Translations under genes and position numbers: made by a program
Source of the DNA: Hybos culiciformis
Taxonomy: Eukaryota; Arthropoda; Insecta; Diptera; Hybotidae
Assembly (NCBI GenBank): GCA_964007475.1
Contig: OZ023274.1
Location: 90,605,213 to 90,669,212, forward strand
DNA length: 64,000 nucleotides
Direction of reading: 5' to 3'
The notes under the pieces: generated by a model
What the model was told of the DNA's origin: nothing
Databases searched by the model: none
What the model saw: only the letters and a program-made list of their open reading frames with translations
Shown: positions 53,001-64,000 of the stretch, piece after piece
Position numbering within the stretch: the stretch's first letter is position 1
Layout of the letters: every line of letters starts with the position of its first letter

Positions 53001-53682
53001 GAACGCCATCTATTCATTTGAACATATTTTTTGAGATAAAAAATCTAATGGACGTTTGACCTATCTAATTATATTCAAATTTTGAATGCATTAATTTTTA
53101 TTTTAGGAAATAACTCCAATGCAAAGCTTTTGTGCCTATCATTTTATTGTGGGTAATGGTTGGCTTATACAATCTTTTTTACAAAATGGAATGCTGAAAT
53201 ACAAAAATCGATTTTATTCATTTAGTGATTTTAAATATCTAAAAAAATTTGCAACAAATCCCAGTTTGTATGAAATGAAATTTCTGAGAGCATTAGAGGC
53301 TAATCCGCATTTAATTGTATTTTTTGATTTGTACGAAGAAGTCAAAGAATTTCACTTTTTGAAATCTAAGGATCTTGATAATGAGGGAACTGAATCAAAG
53401 GAACCTAATAGTAAAACAGTTGAGATTCAAACCGAAGTACATCCAATTCAGTATGATAAAGAACCGAATTATACTTGGAATATTTGGGACTTGAGACGTA
53501 GGGCTATTCAACTTGCAAATGCTAGACGTTGCAGAACGCATTCAGCACAAACAAATCTTTCTTACCATCGAAATTCAACTGGCCTTCAGACATTTGAACT
53601 TAGTTCAAAACCGAATCAAACGAAACAAGATAAGGCAGTTTTAAAAAAATGTATTACTACAGTTAAATGTAAGAAGAATTAA
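50092..53682 (+). CDS. CFAP206: Cilia- and flagella-associated protein 206 (six exons, complete)
   Basis: Exons are 50092-50323, 50791-51038, 51273-51450, 51864-52219, 52638-52889 and 53107-53682. All have GT..AG junctions and keep frame, giving 613 residues, close to the roughly 620 of vertebrate CFAP206. CFAP206 is an axonemal protein needed at the base of radial spokes in motile cilia and sperm flagella (family knowledge). Recognisable stretches in order are: an N-terminal helical part (IIQECYRKSIDLRSEEIVVG), KKIVCGIMIFNKDAGDCGEE around residues 208-227, LRKLHVIIQYRFAVPTEIVY at the end of exon 4, PLFIELANIWNTL at the start of exon 5, FCAYHFIVGNGWLIQSF in exon 6, and the C-terminal DLRRRAIQLANARR..THSAQTNLS. 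No key region is missing. The ATG at 50092 is the first in frame after stops. In an insect the expected site of action is sperm tails and sensory (chordotonal) cilia; this is inferred. Confidence 0.95.
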
Positions 53683-56600
53683 TTGCATTGACGTTAATCT
53701 TATTTTATCGATATGAGTATCTAGTTTAAAATGTCATCAAATTAAATACGACAATGTAAAATTTATATAAATAATTCTTGACTTTTTATACGAAGTATTA
53801 AAAGACAAAATATAAGAATTTGTATTTTTTTTAAATACGCAAATACTAAATTATTTGGTAATATCATTGATTAAGAATACTACTGTTAGATTAGTTATTT
53901 TCATAAAATTTTCTTTTTTGTATTTTCATGAGAAGATGTACCAATTTTATGGTACAAATCTTACAGTACTATTTATAATCAATGGTATTACGTAATAATG
54001 AGCATTGCAATAAGATATATGTAAAGGCGATTTCACTGATTGAATTTTATTTGAATTATTTATATAAATTAATAATAGCGACTTTTTATAATTTCCATAG
54101 AAATAACATAATAAATTTCATGTTTTTTATATACTTTCATTAATGATTATTTTAATTAAAATTTCGTAGAAACAATTTCTGCATTAAGTAAAGTATAATA
54201 AAATTTTCTTGAAATTTTCTTATTTACCAATTTTATATTTATTCAACTACGTATATATATTTTAAAGTTATTTAAAATAATTTTTTTTTCTTATGTTCAT
54301 GTCGTTCGAAATCGGAAAGCATCAAAAGAACATAAGTTTAGGGTATTATTTGACACATTTTAAAACTACTTTTTATATAAGAAAATTTTCATCGGTGAAT
54401 TGCTTGATTAATAATAAATAACAAATTAGAATTCTTATTTTGCAATAGAAAAATAATCTATTTTATACCATTGAAGTAAACAATTTACAATTTCAGTGAA
54501 CAGAAGGGCTTAATTGATGGCTACTATGTAATATGCATAATAAAATTGGAGTGGACAATATCTAATAATTATAATTTATTTCTTGAAAATTAAATGTCTA
54601 TGAACTAGACTGAAGACGATAATACTTATTTTTAATTTTAAATCGTTAGCCGTGTAGCAACAATATCCAATTTTCATTGGACATAAATATTTTTGTAACA
54701 TAGCTGAATGTTCAACTTTCCTGAAAGTTTAACTGAAACGTTTCATGATTATTTTCACATCACATCTCACCACCACAGTCAATTTAGGCATATTTTTTTA
54801 ATTGTTATAGATGCCTTCAAAGTGAATTTATTATAAGTTATCCTATAGAATCTAGAATAATAGTAATTCTGATAAACTTGATTTATATTCGTCTCGCACA
54901 TGAACTTTTAAATATACGAGTATGTATATAATATTCGCTTGAATTGATATTAATTTTTGTTTCTTAATGGGACATGCACAAGACTTGGTGTAACTATTGA
55001 AGCATATATTAAAAGACAAAAGCAATATTTTTTTTATTTTACAATCTTAATAATAAATTCAACCAATTTTAAGATAGAGGATTTTTTTTTATCTTCTTTA
55101 ACAATTCATTTACATACATTATACTTTCACTTTATATTTTAGTAAAACTATGTTTTATACGTTAAATAAATATATACATATAGAAATACATGCAGATATA
55201 AACTTTGATAAAACCAATTTGTCTGTTAGAAAAACTTTGGTATAACCCTTTTTATAGTCATCCTGGTGAATGCGGTTAACAATATTTTTAAAACTTTTAT
55301 TTTTTTTTGTTCAATCCTTATTCACATTTGAACAAAAAAAAAACAATGTTTTCTTTTGGGTTAACAAAAATTTCTTCAAGGATGTCTTATAGTTTTTCAA
55401 GTATGAAGACGAATTTTATCAATTTATTTTTTAATTTTCCAGATAAAATTTATTTTTATTGCTTTAAAAATTGTCGTAAAATGTCATATTATGTATACAC
55501 AGAATATTGTACAGAACATTACATATTATGTGTACATATGACTAGTAGTATAAGAAAATTCTTATGGGTTTTGAGCACATAACTATATAATATTTTATGC
55601 GCACATGAAAGTGACCACTGAAAGAGCTTATTATAATTATTATTCACAGAATTCAATGCATGATATTTCCTAAATGATCCTTGACATATAAGTTTTATTA
55701 AATATTCCAGCTTCGAAATACTCAGTGACTTGTTACATCGAGGATTTCTGGTTAAAAGTATAGTTATAAAAAAATAAAACCAGTATAACTGTATAATTTA
55801 GATTTTTTTAAACTTTTGTCACGTAAGTTAACAATTTAATTAAAAGTTTATTATCGAAAACATTATTACCGTAAATTGGATCATCATGTAGATTTTCATC
55901 TACTTTAATTTGTCAAAAAAAAAAGTTAACTTTAAATGTAGGATAGTGGGCTTACGTCATTCATAAGCTCTGAATGCCTAAATACATTTTTTACTAAAGA
56001 TTCTTAAATATTCTTTACAGTTTAAATGAACCTCTTTGTTCAGGATAAGCCTTGTAAAATAAATGATCCTTTTAATTGCGAAATGATAAGAAATGAGCAA
56101 TAAACATAAAGGTCAAACCCTATGCAAACAATCCCATATTTTTATAGCACCCAAATAATTTTTTGACTAGACCCTGTTGAATTTATGATTAGACTTAATG
56201 CGACTATTAGTGCTTGCTATTTAGCTTTGTACTCTAAATTAAAATTATAAATAAAATAGACCAAACTCTAAGCTCTTCTATAAGAACTACATATATTTAA
56301 AACCATATTTTCATTTGAAAGCAAAAAAATATGTATGGTACATTATATGTATGTATATCATTGTAGAAAAAATATAATAAGTATTATTTTTTAAGTTTAA
56401 AAAATATCTATAAGTTGGATTTTACAATCTCAAGGTATTTTAGAGACTTTGACATATCACCATAAAATTAATCTAAAGTAGAAAAAAAATATTTTTTTTT
56501 TCGTAGGTAAATCTAAAATAATATTTTATTTTCATTGAAAATAAAAATATCTTAATTTTCTTTGAAAAGGACAAATTATATTGATTATTTATCAAAAGTT

Positions 56601-57719
56601 TTATTTGTAGATTATATGGCATAGTTATATATATACAGAACAATCGTCTTTGACGACGTTTTGTTTTCGAAGACATTATAATTAAAACTTTTGAAATAAA
56701 TTAGAATTCATCGTTTGTATAAGTCTTGTAATTTAAAAATTTATAGTATTTACTAAGATTAAATCAATATATTCATTTTCTTCGGATTGGCAATTTTATT
56801 TTAATCGATATACTTTGAAACTAGAATCTAAAGAAAAATAGACTTATATTTTGAATTTCAATGTTGCGAACTCCTGAAGTGGTCAGGTTTAATTTTTTCA
56901 GGTTCGAATTTGCAAAGTATTATCAAGAACTACAAAGAAGATAAATGTAGTACATTTTGATGGCATACAATTTTTAAATGACATAATAAAGTTGGACGAA
57001 GATATAACCATTAAATTTGCAATTTGCCTTATATAAAATTTATGAAAAATAAAAATTATTGGTTTTAAAGAAATTAAGTTAATCGCAAATTTCAAATGCA
57101 ATGAAAATTTTTTGTTCAATAAACGATAATGTATAATTTTATGATTCTATAGTATACAGGAAATTAATTTTTTTTTTGCTTAACTTTAATTCTTATTTAT
57201 TATAGGTAAATATAATTAAATTAATGTGATTCAATTAAATATTAAAATATAATTGCTTTATCTGGTTATAAATATAATTATATATATAGGTGTATACATT
57301 TTAATGTTTGAATAATTAAGATAAATTTCTAATGAAAAAAATACGTATTTTTAAAGAGTTAAAAATGCAAATCAGTTTCTTAAAAAAAAACAAATACGAT
57401 TATTTGTTGGAATTTTTTTTTCACCATTATTATATAATTAAAATAGCCACACTCAAGGTCAAGCATTTTTTTTAACCGAAATGCGCCTAAAGACATATTA
57501 ATTGAAATTGTATTTTTTTTTTTTTTAATTTGTTAATGATGTTTCATTTGGCTACTAACGTTTATTTGGATGAGAAACAGAGGCACATCATCTTTTCACT
57601 TAATAATTTATAAATTTGCTTACTTAAACATACGTTTCGAATATTGAAAATAATATTCGCAATTAAAAGGATCATCTGTCTCTTACTCCAACTGCGTTTG
57701 TATATTTTTAGGAAATCTT
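53683..57719. other. Intergenic DNA after CFAP206
   Basis: No gene could be supported. The open frames at 54957-55142, 55307-55582, 56473-56676 and 56898-57119 are Phe/Ile/Lys/Asn-rich and have no splice or domain support. Confidence 0.45.
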
Positions 57720-57821
57720 TCAAAAATTACATTTTTGCATAAAAACCATATCTTGATTTCTCAAGTCCTCAGCAAATTCAAATTCACGTTTTTCGATGAT
57801 GATAAATTTTTTTTTGGAATT
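57720..57821 (-). other. Candidate minus-strand terminal exon
   Basis: After an acceptor (gcttgaatttag) on the minus strand there are 33 codons and a TGA at 57722-57720. They include IIIEKREFEFAEDLRNQDMV and FMQKCNF. The charged, helix-like composition is unlike the surrounding noise, and the length is a multiple of three. No partner exon was found upstream. It lies 30 bases from the MITE at 57852. It may be a chance frame. Confidence 0.3.
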
Positions 57822-57851
57822 CTAAATTCAAGCTATCAAAAAAAACAGATA

Positions 57852-58037
57852 TATAGTACGATTCAAATCACTTGACCAATGAGCTTTTAAGAGAGGGTAA
57901 AATTTGAATAAAATTATTATACAAAAATTGCATGAGCTTTTTTCTTAAATAATTTCCCCTAAATTTTGTATGCATTTTTTAATGGAAAGGGAAAACTTCG
58001 CATAACGGATTGGTCAAGTGATTTGAATCGTACTATA
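57852..58037. mobile_element. 186-bp MITE, copy 2, inverted relative to copy 1
   Basis: It has the same length and the same inverted-repeat ends as 11332-11517, but the body is reverse complemented. TA flanks both ends. There is no coding capacity. Confidence 0.95.
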
Positions 58038-58971
58038 CCAATTAGCATGAGATGGGATCGTCAATTAATAAATATTAATGTACATTTGGAGCCTCTGCAT
58101 TTGATTATTAAGTAAGTAAGTTAATAAAAAAATGATGCAAAATTTGGAATTGAAAAACAAAAAAAAAAAATAGGATGATTTGTTTTATTTTAAATTTAAT
58201 TTTATAGCATATGATCAGAAACGAATGATCGCTTAAGATATTTAATACGAAATATACGATATATGTACAGTATATTATTTGTAAGTATAATTAATAATTA
58301 TTTTGCAATTATTTGTTAATTAATGTTGATGATTATTAGATACATAATATTACCTGAGGTAGTTGAACTTTTAATTATCTGCGATTAATGTTACGGAAAA
58401 GGAAATATTTTTTGAGTTTTGAAAGGGATTAAAATGTTTATAAAAATTAAAAATCATAAATTGTTTGTCTATACATTTAAGATAGACTTGAAATGGATTA
58501 AATATACTTTAAATTCATAAATATATACAATATATTTATCCGTACAATTATGTTAATTAATTATGCTTGCTTAACTCGTTTAAAAAACTTATATGTAGTG
58601 TACTGAATTTGTTGAGGATTTTAATGTTCACTTTAAGTTCATTATGGTCAATAGATTTCTTTGGCACGGATAACGTAGTAAAACTTCCTGGAACAAAGTG
58701 TGATAAAAATTTCGTTTAAATACTAAATCGAATAAACTAAAATATATTCTGTGTAGGTATAATGCTGACAATTTGTAATCACTGGTAATATGTAGTATTC
58801 GAAATTTTGGTACACATATATTTTGTATTAAATATTAATATCTAACTTTATAACACAAAACCTAAATTACAATTTCGAGTAACAAAACAATGCAACAACT
58901 TTAGAAATTATGTTAAAATGCGATATACTTGACATAATTCTGGGGTAAAAACAAATATTTATTTATTTTTC
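58038..58971. other. AT-rich DNA between the MITE and the small gene
   Basis: Nothing recognised. The promoter or 5' UTR of the candidate small gene would lie here. Confidence 0.4.
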
Positions 58972-60159
58972 ATGACATCTATACAAACACCATCATATCT
59001 ATGGAATCTATGTCTCCTTTTATTATTTTTTCTGATCAAGAGCAATTTCATCACATTTATTATTAATAATAAAGTGGATGTATGTATATCGCAGGATACC
59101 ATACTATACTTCATACTGTACTTCATGAACAATATAAGGTATTGTTTCAAATGTTGGCAACGTAAGTTATAATTTTTTATTATTATCACAATAACTCTTA
59201 ACTTTTAAGCAGTATTTTAAGAATTTTAATAAGTTTTGACCAACACTAGTTATTTTAATCGATCGTTTTTAAATTATTTATAAGGGAAAGTTCTAAATAA
59301 AATTTTCACCATTTTGAAGTTATTTATTATGGACCAGTATAATAATAAGGTTCTTAAATAAATGCCACAGATTTTCAACAAATTAACAGAATTTAATTAA
59401 TTTTAAATTAACATTATTATTGTATTAAAAAAATATTCGCTGCGTAAGCCTTACCATTTTTATGCAAAGCATTATTACATTACTTTTTTAATTTTATTTT
59501 AAGATTGGAATGGTGAAAAATTGAAGTACTTTAACTTTTCGATTCTACCAAGGACTAAGACTGGGAAAATGGGAATGGTAGAAAATTGAAATACCTTAAC
59601 TTTTCGATCCAAGCAAGGACTAAGAATTCTCACGTTATACACTGTTTTGTATTTCTTGAACCTTTTCTTTTTTTTTATATGAAGAACATAGCAGGACAGA
59701 AATTAATGAATGATTATTAATTATGAATCAAATAAGATAATATTATCTAATATCATAATTTGTTTTTTTTTTTTTAATTAGGGATATCATGACAATAATT
59801 TTTTATTTTTCCTTTCGAGTTCGAGATAAGTTATTTTTTTATTATAAATTAAATGTACATTATGGAACTTGGGACATTTTGTGTGCCTTTGAAGAGATAA
59901 TTCGCTTTGGCAAAGTTTATTTCACGTTATCTTTCTTTTTTTCTTTTTTTCCGTTAGGTAAACATTTTTATAATGTCATCAAAATTATTTTCATCATTTT
60001 GATGATAAAACTTTATCCTTTTAAAGTATATTATGTATATATTTGTATATATAAAGGACATTTTTCTTTTTAATTCATCATTATTTAGGTACATAGCAAA
60101 CATAACTAACCTACACCTTTTTTTTTTTTTTTGCAGCGGATGTAAATATCATCGACTAA
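58972..60159 (+). CDS. Candidate small secreted or membrane peptide, 70 residues, two exons
   Basis: Exon 1 is 58972-59161, from an ATG to a perfect GTAAGT donor; exon 2 starts at 60137 after a long poly-T tract and gcag. Joining completes a Pro codon and gives CWQ-PDVNIID followed by TAA at 60157-60159. The protein has a hydrophobic N-terminal segment (LWNLCLLLLFFLIKSNF) that can act as a signal peptide or anchor, then VDVCISQDTILYFILYFMNN and a two-Cys motif, YCFKCWQ. I do not recognise the family. In favour are the strong splice signals, the phase match and the sensible ending. Against are the short length and low-complexity parts, and the fact that the same exon is also open on the minus strand. 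Another possible continuation is the open frame at 59789-60073. Confidence 0.45.
59507..59629. repeat. Imperfect tandem duplication, period 65 bp
   Basis: Two copies of a unit with GGAATGGT, AAAATTGAA, TTAACTTTTCGAT and CAAGGACTAAGA, with several substitutions between them. It lies in the intron of the candidate small gene. Confidence 0.85.
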
Positions 60160-62551
60160 AGTGTGACAAATTTGCTTCTATATACTTTATAATATTCAGT
60201 TTATGAAGTTAACCAAAAGACAAATTGAGCGCATATTTTCACCTGATGTGTATATAATATATGTACACGAAATGAAGAGTGTATTTAAACACTTAAAAAA
60301 ATAATTTATATAACATAATTTGGGTTTAACAATGTGTGAACAAACATATTATAGAGTTTAGCAGTATAATTTACGATTACATAATATGTAGTATATATCT
60401 AAAATATTTAACCGCAGGAAAAGAAAATATGAGGTCATATCAAATTTTTAGTATACTATTAGATTTATAATTGTTCCATTGTCGAGTTACGGATAAATAA
60501 TCTTAATTTTTTGTTAAATTTAAAATATTTCTGACTATAATTGTTTGTTTGCTTAGTCTAAAATAGTCTTTTGCAGTTTAAGAATTATGCAACACAGCTG
60601 TTTATATTCTAAAATTTATAAATATTTAAAAATTTTAATTTATAAATAAATGTACTTCATTTTTGTTAGCTAGAGAGATCGAAGAAAATATATTATTGAC
60701 AGAAAGTATATAGTTAAAAATTTTCTCGAGTGTATTTTAAATGACGTATATTTTGAAAAGGATAAAAAGTGTTTTATTTACATAAATTTTCTATACTCTT
60801 TTTATTTTTTTTAATTTTGTATAATATTTTAGCTTTAATATTTATCTAGTTTATTTTTTATAATGTTTTTAAAAAGTTAAAAAAAAAAGAAAGAAACACT
60901 TTTATGTTTATCTACTCTTTGTGTTTACACTTTTATGGCAAAAACACATAAAAAGCTTTACGTTTTCCTCCTGATATGATGATTAAAAAAAAAAAAAGAA
61001 TTAAATTTTCTATGCAGCAAAATGAGAAAGAACGAAAGAAAGAAAGATAAAATCTGGGTCAAATATTGACTGATCAATTTTCTTTTTAGGTTCCCTTTTA
61101 TTTATTTTTTTTTGCTTATCTTTATTTACCTTTTTTTAATACTAATTCAGATAAGAAAATAATTACAACAAGGGGATTTTCTTCTTTTTTTTTTCACTTC
61201 GTAAGCATTTAATATGATTTTTAGCTCCCTAAGCGAGAAAAATTTTCATAATGTTTGGTTATATATAGTTTTCATAATTTATGTATATGGATAACATTTT
61301 GTTTTCATTTATACACACTAGTTTTTAATTTCTTATCCATTTTCACACTCTTTCATTTATGTCACCATTTGAATATTCATTATGTTAAAATTGGTTGGAA
61401 AAAGTCGAAAATTTTCCAATATTTTTTATTAAATATAGAATTATTCTATCATTTTCAGTATTATTAGTGCATTTGATATTTTACGTTATGTTATAAATAC
61501 GGTATTTACACTTTCACATTGTGGCTTACAAGTGTCTTTTGAAATATTTTTGTTCTGGCTTTCAACTATTGATTTTGTTATATAAAGAAATGGGTTTTAA
61601 CCTCTTCACTTTTTGTTTGTTTACACATAAACGCAAAGGTTAAGTTAAAACTGTCAAAAGTAATAAAAAATTCGAATGAGATTAGAATATAGAAATAGCT
61701 GATTCTAGATTTATCGATAATTTGAAGGTACAAATCGTACAGGTGAAACAATATTTATATGCTTTTATATTTGTCTTTATATTTGTCTTGCATAGCGAAC
61801 AGAGTTTTGCATCATATTATTTCATAATTGTATTTATATAATATAACTACAACATTTTCATTCCAGTCATATATTTATATATTCTTAAAATGCGTCGTAA
61901 ATTTTAAGAAATTTTTTGTGGATTAAATTAAGGTGACCTAAAATTGATGTAACATGAAGTCAAAAAGAATTTTTTTAATGGTTTTTTTTTTTTGTTTTTT
62001 TTTTGTTTATTTTCCAATGTCTTCACTCTGTAATGTTTATGTACATTTTTTTTTTTTAATTATTATGAATTAAAGTTTGCATCCTTGAATCCTTTTTATT
62101 TTTTAAGTATATTTCTTTTATGAGAGATTGTAAAGAAAAGGAAAACTTTAACATACATATATTTTTTTTATTTTAATTTTATAAAAGATGCTTAAGTATC
62201 CAATTTGGCACCAGAAAGTAGATAAATAAAAATATCTTTTAAAATAATTATTTATGCTACATACATATATATGTTTATTTTATCTTTAATTTTATGATGT
62301 TATCTACACATTATATTTAGCACTATTTATTAATACGTTATATAATATATGTACATATATCATAACGGTAAAATGTTTTTTTCAATTGTTAGATAAGTCC
62401 AATTAATGTTAAATTGTATTATCTATTTTATTATCGATGGTCTCACTAACTGTATTAAACTAATTGAAGTTTTTTAAATCCAAATATCCAATATCTCACC
62501 ATAATATTAATGTATTAATAATCATATCTACATAATTGTAACCATATCTCT

Positions 62552-62619
62552 ATTACTATTATATTACATAAAATTAATAAAATTAATTACTATTATATTA
62601 CATAAAATTAATAAAACAT
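62552..62619. repeat. Tandem duplication, 2 x 34 bp
   Basis: Two adjacent copies of a unit beginning ATTACTATTATATTACAT, with no visible differences apart from the end. Confidence 0.9.
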
Positions 62620-63813
62620 TGCAAAATTGATTTTCTTGTGGCAGTGCTATGCCAAGTTATGTTATTTGTATTATATCAAATTTGGCTTACATTAGTTTGA
62701 CTAAGATCCTGTAAGAAAATTCATCCAAGAAGACAGATTTAAATAATTATTTAATTAAATTTTGTTAACCTTCTTAATTAAAGTAATAATTTTAGTACTT
62801 TCACAGTGAAAATTAGTTTAAAATTATAAAATTTACATTTATCCATGTGCTCTATGTATGCTACAAAATATGTGCAATAATAAATAAATAATTAGATTCT
62901 TAAGTATAGCATTTAATGTAAAATATGTATATATTTTTATATTGGAAAATAAATATCATTCAGGTTGAAGGACATTATTCAATCAATAAGTTTTAGATTG
63001 ATATAAAAAAAAAACTAACTTAGTATAAATATTACATACACATATTTAACAAAATTATATTTGAAAATTAAGATTTTTCCTCTAACATAAATAATTGAGC
63101 AGGTAAACGAATGTTTTTATTTTTACCTAACTATATTTATGTACATATTTATGACAACGTATACGTATTATATTCCTTCGTTTATTGAAAAATTATCTAA
63201 TTGGAATTGTGTGCATATTTATATAGTATATTCATATATTATACACATAAGAGAAAAATATCTAACAGGTAGAAAATTATTATAAAAACTAATAATGCTA
63301 TGAAAATCCAATTTCAAACTCTTTGAAAAATCGGTTAATTACTTATTTAAAACTACTCAGCTACATTTTTAATAGTAATATTAAATTGAGATTATACCAA
63401 AAAATATGATAAGACACAACTTTTGTATATTTTTCTAAAAGAAAACTACCAAAACAAGTAAAGGTTTTCCGGATTTTTTGTCAATCATAAAGAAGAACTA
63501 CTTCAAGAATTTTTACTCAAAAAAAACTTGAAAAAAACTTTAAGTTCTTATCCTAATACCATGCATCCCGGGTGTGAAAATGCCACTGCAAATTGTAGTG
63601 AATGAAAGGTCATGAATAGAATAGTGTATGTAGCAATGAAATATGATGATAATTCCAGTAGATCGGCGACTCTATACATTATATTAAAAAAAGTTAAATG
63701 CTTTTCACATAATTCCACATAAATAATTTTGTCGCAATTTTTATGCCTCAGTTGGCATTTATTCTTACATAAGCATAGGTTATTAATTTATTAACTACCT
63801 TGTTTGACTTTCA

Positions 63814-63870
63814 TTAAAAAGGAAATGAAAATCTCATATTAAAAGGGGTGTGCCTCAATTTCCTTTTTAA
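63814..63870. repeat. Perfect 13-bp inverted repeat with 31-base spacer
   Basis: TTAAAAAGGAAAT at 63814-63826 is the exact reverse complement of ATTTCCTTTTTAA at 63858-63870. The spacer includes AAAAGGGGTGTGCC. It could form a hairpin or mark the ends of a very small element. Confidence 0.8.
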
Positions 63871-64000
63871 AATTAATTTGATGAGAAAAAAAATTGCTAT
63901 CAAGTTCATATATGATGTTCACATTACGATTTAAACTTTGTTAGAAGAAATGCCTATACATACATAAATATATTTTTGTAGCCATGTAGATCTTTGCAAT

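Larger units (their letters stand above)
60160..64000. other. AT-rich DNA to the window end
   Basis: No gene supported. It contains a 34-bp tandem duplication at 62552-62619 and a 13-bp inverted pair at 63814-63826 and 63858-63870. The open frame at 61255-61467 is low-complexity. Confidence 0.45.

Noticed and set aside
55307..55582. 91-codon plus-strand frame
   Set aside because: It has biased Phe/Lys/Tyr composition and no domain, and lies in the gene-poor stretch after CFAP206.
59789..60073. 94-codon plus-strand frame
   Set aside because: It is mostly Phe/Ile-rich and probably intron of the candidate small gene, although HYGTWDILCAFEEIIRFG looks less random.

Overview
The window looks like an insect nuclear genome, possibly a fly, though I cannot name the species. 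By eye it is about four-fifths A+T, with many long homopolymer runs and TA microsatellites. Genes are sparse and split by GT..AG introns ranging from under 100 bases to many kilobases. Miniature transposons are scattered through the non-coding DNA, and one 200-base block of N marks an assembly gap.

Layout. (1) 1910-2894, plus strand: the last three coding exons of a two-pass membrane protein with PPxY motifs; its start lies left of the window. (2) 7710-8485, minus strand: the last two exons of a second two-pass membrane protein, with a probable upstream exon at 23482-23568. The membrane cores of the two proteins align with identical spacing, so the pair reads as convergently arranged paralogues. 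(3) 8.5-38.6 kb: long introns and intergenic DNA. It holds a 186-bp TA-flanked MITE, the 3' end of a LINE, a second MITE candidate, copies of a dispersed repeat, and an 838-bp inverted-repeat element full of CTAG motifs with two divergent tRNA-like modules. (4) 38600-40730, plus: a complete secreted leucine-rich-repeat protein in two exons. (5) 43525-43854: a hAT-type MITE with a perfect 8-bp target duplication. (6) 50092-53682, plus: a complete six-exon gene for the axonemal protein CFAP206, the best-identified gene here. (7) 57852-58037: a second, almost identical, inverted copy of the 186-bp MITE. (8) 58972-60159, plus: a candidate two-exon gene for a 70-residue secreted or membrane peptide.

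The genes do not form a shared pathway. CFAP206 belongs to motile cilia and sperm flagella, the LRR protein is extracellular, and the two membrane proteins are probably related by duplication. The most unusual material is the CTAG/tRNA-like inverted-repeat element and the palindrome-filled hAT MITE. Several short GC-richer islands could be exons, but GC-rich DNA is open in several frames in this background, so they are reported as candidates only.
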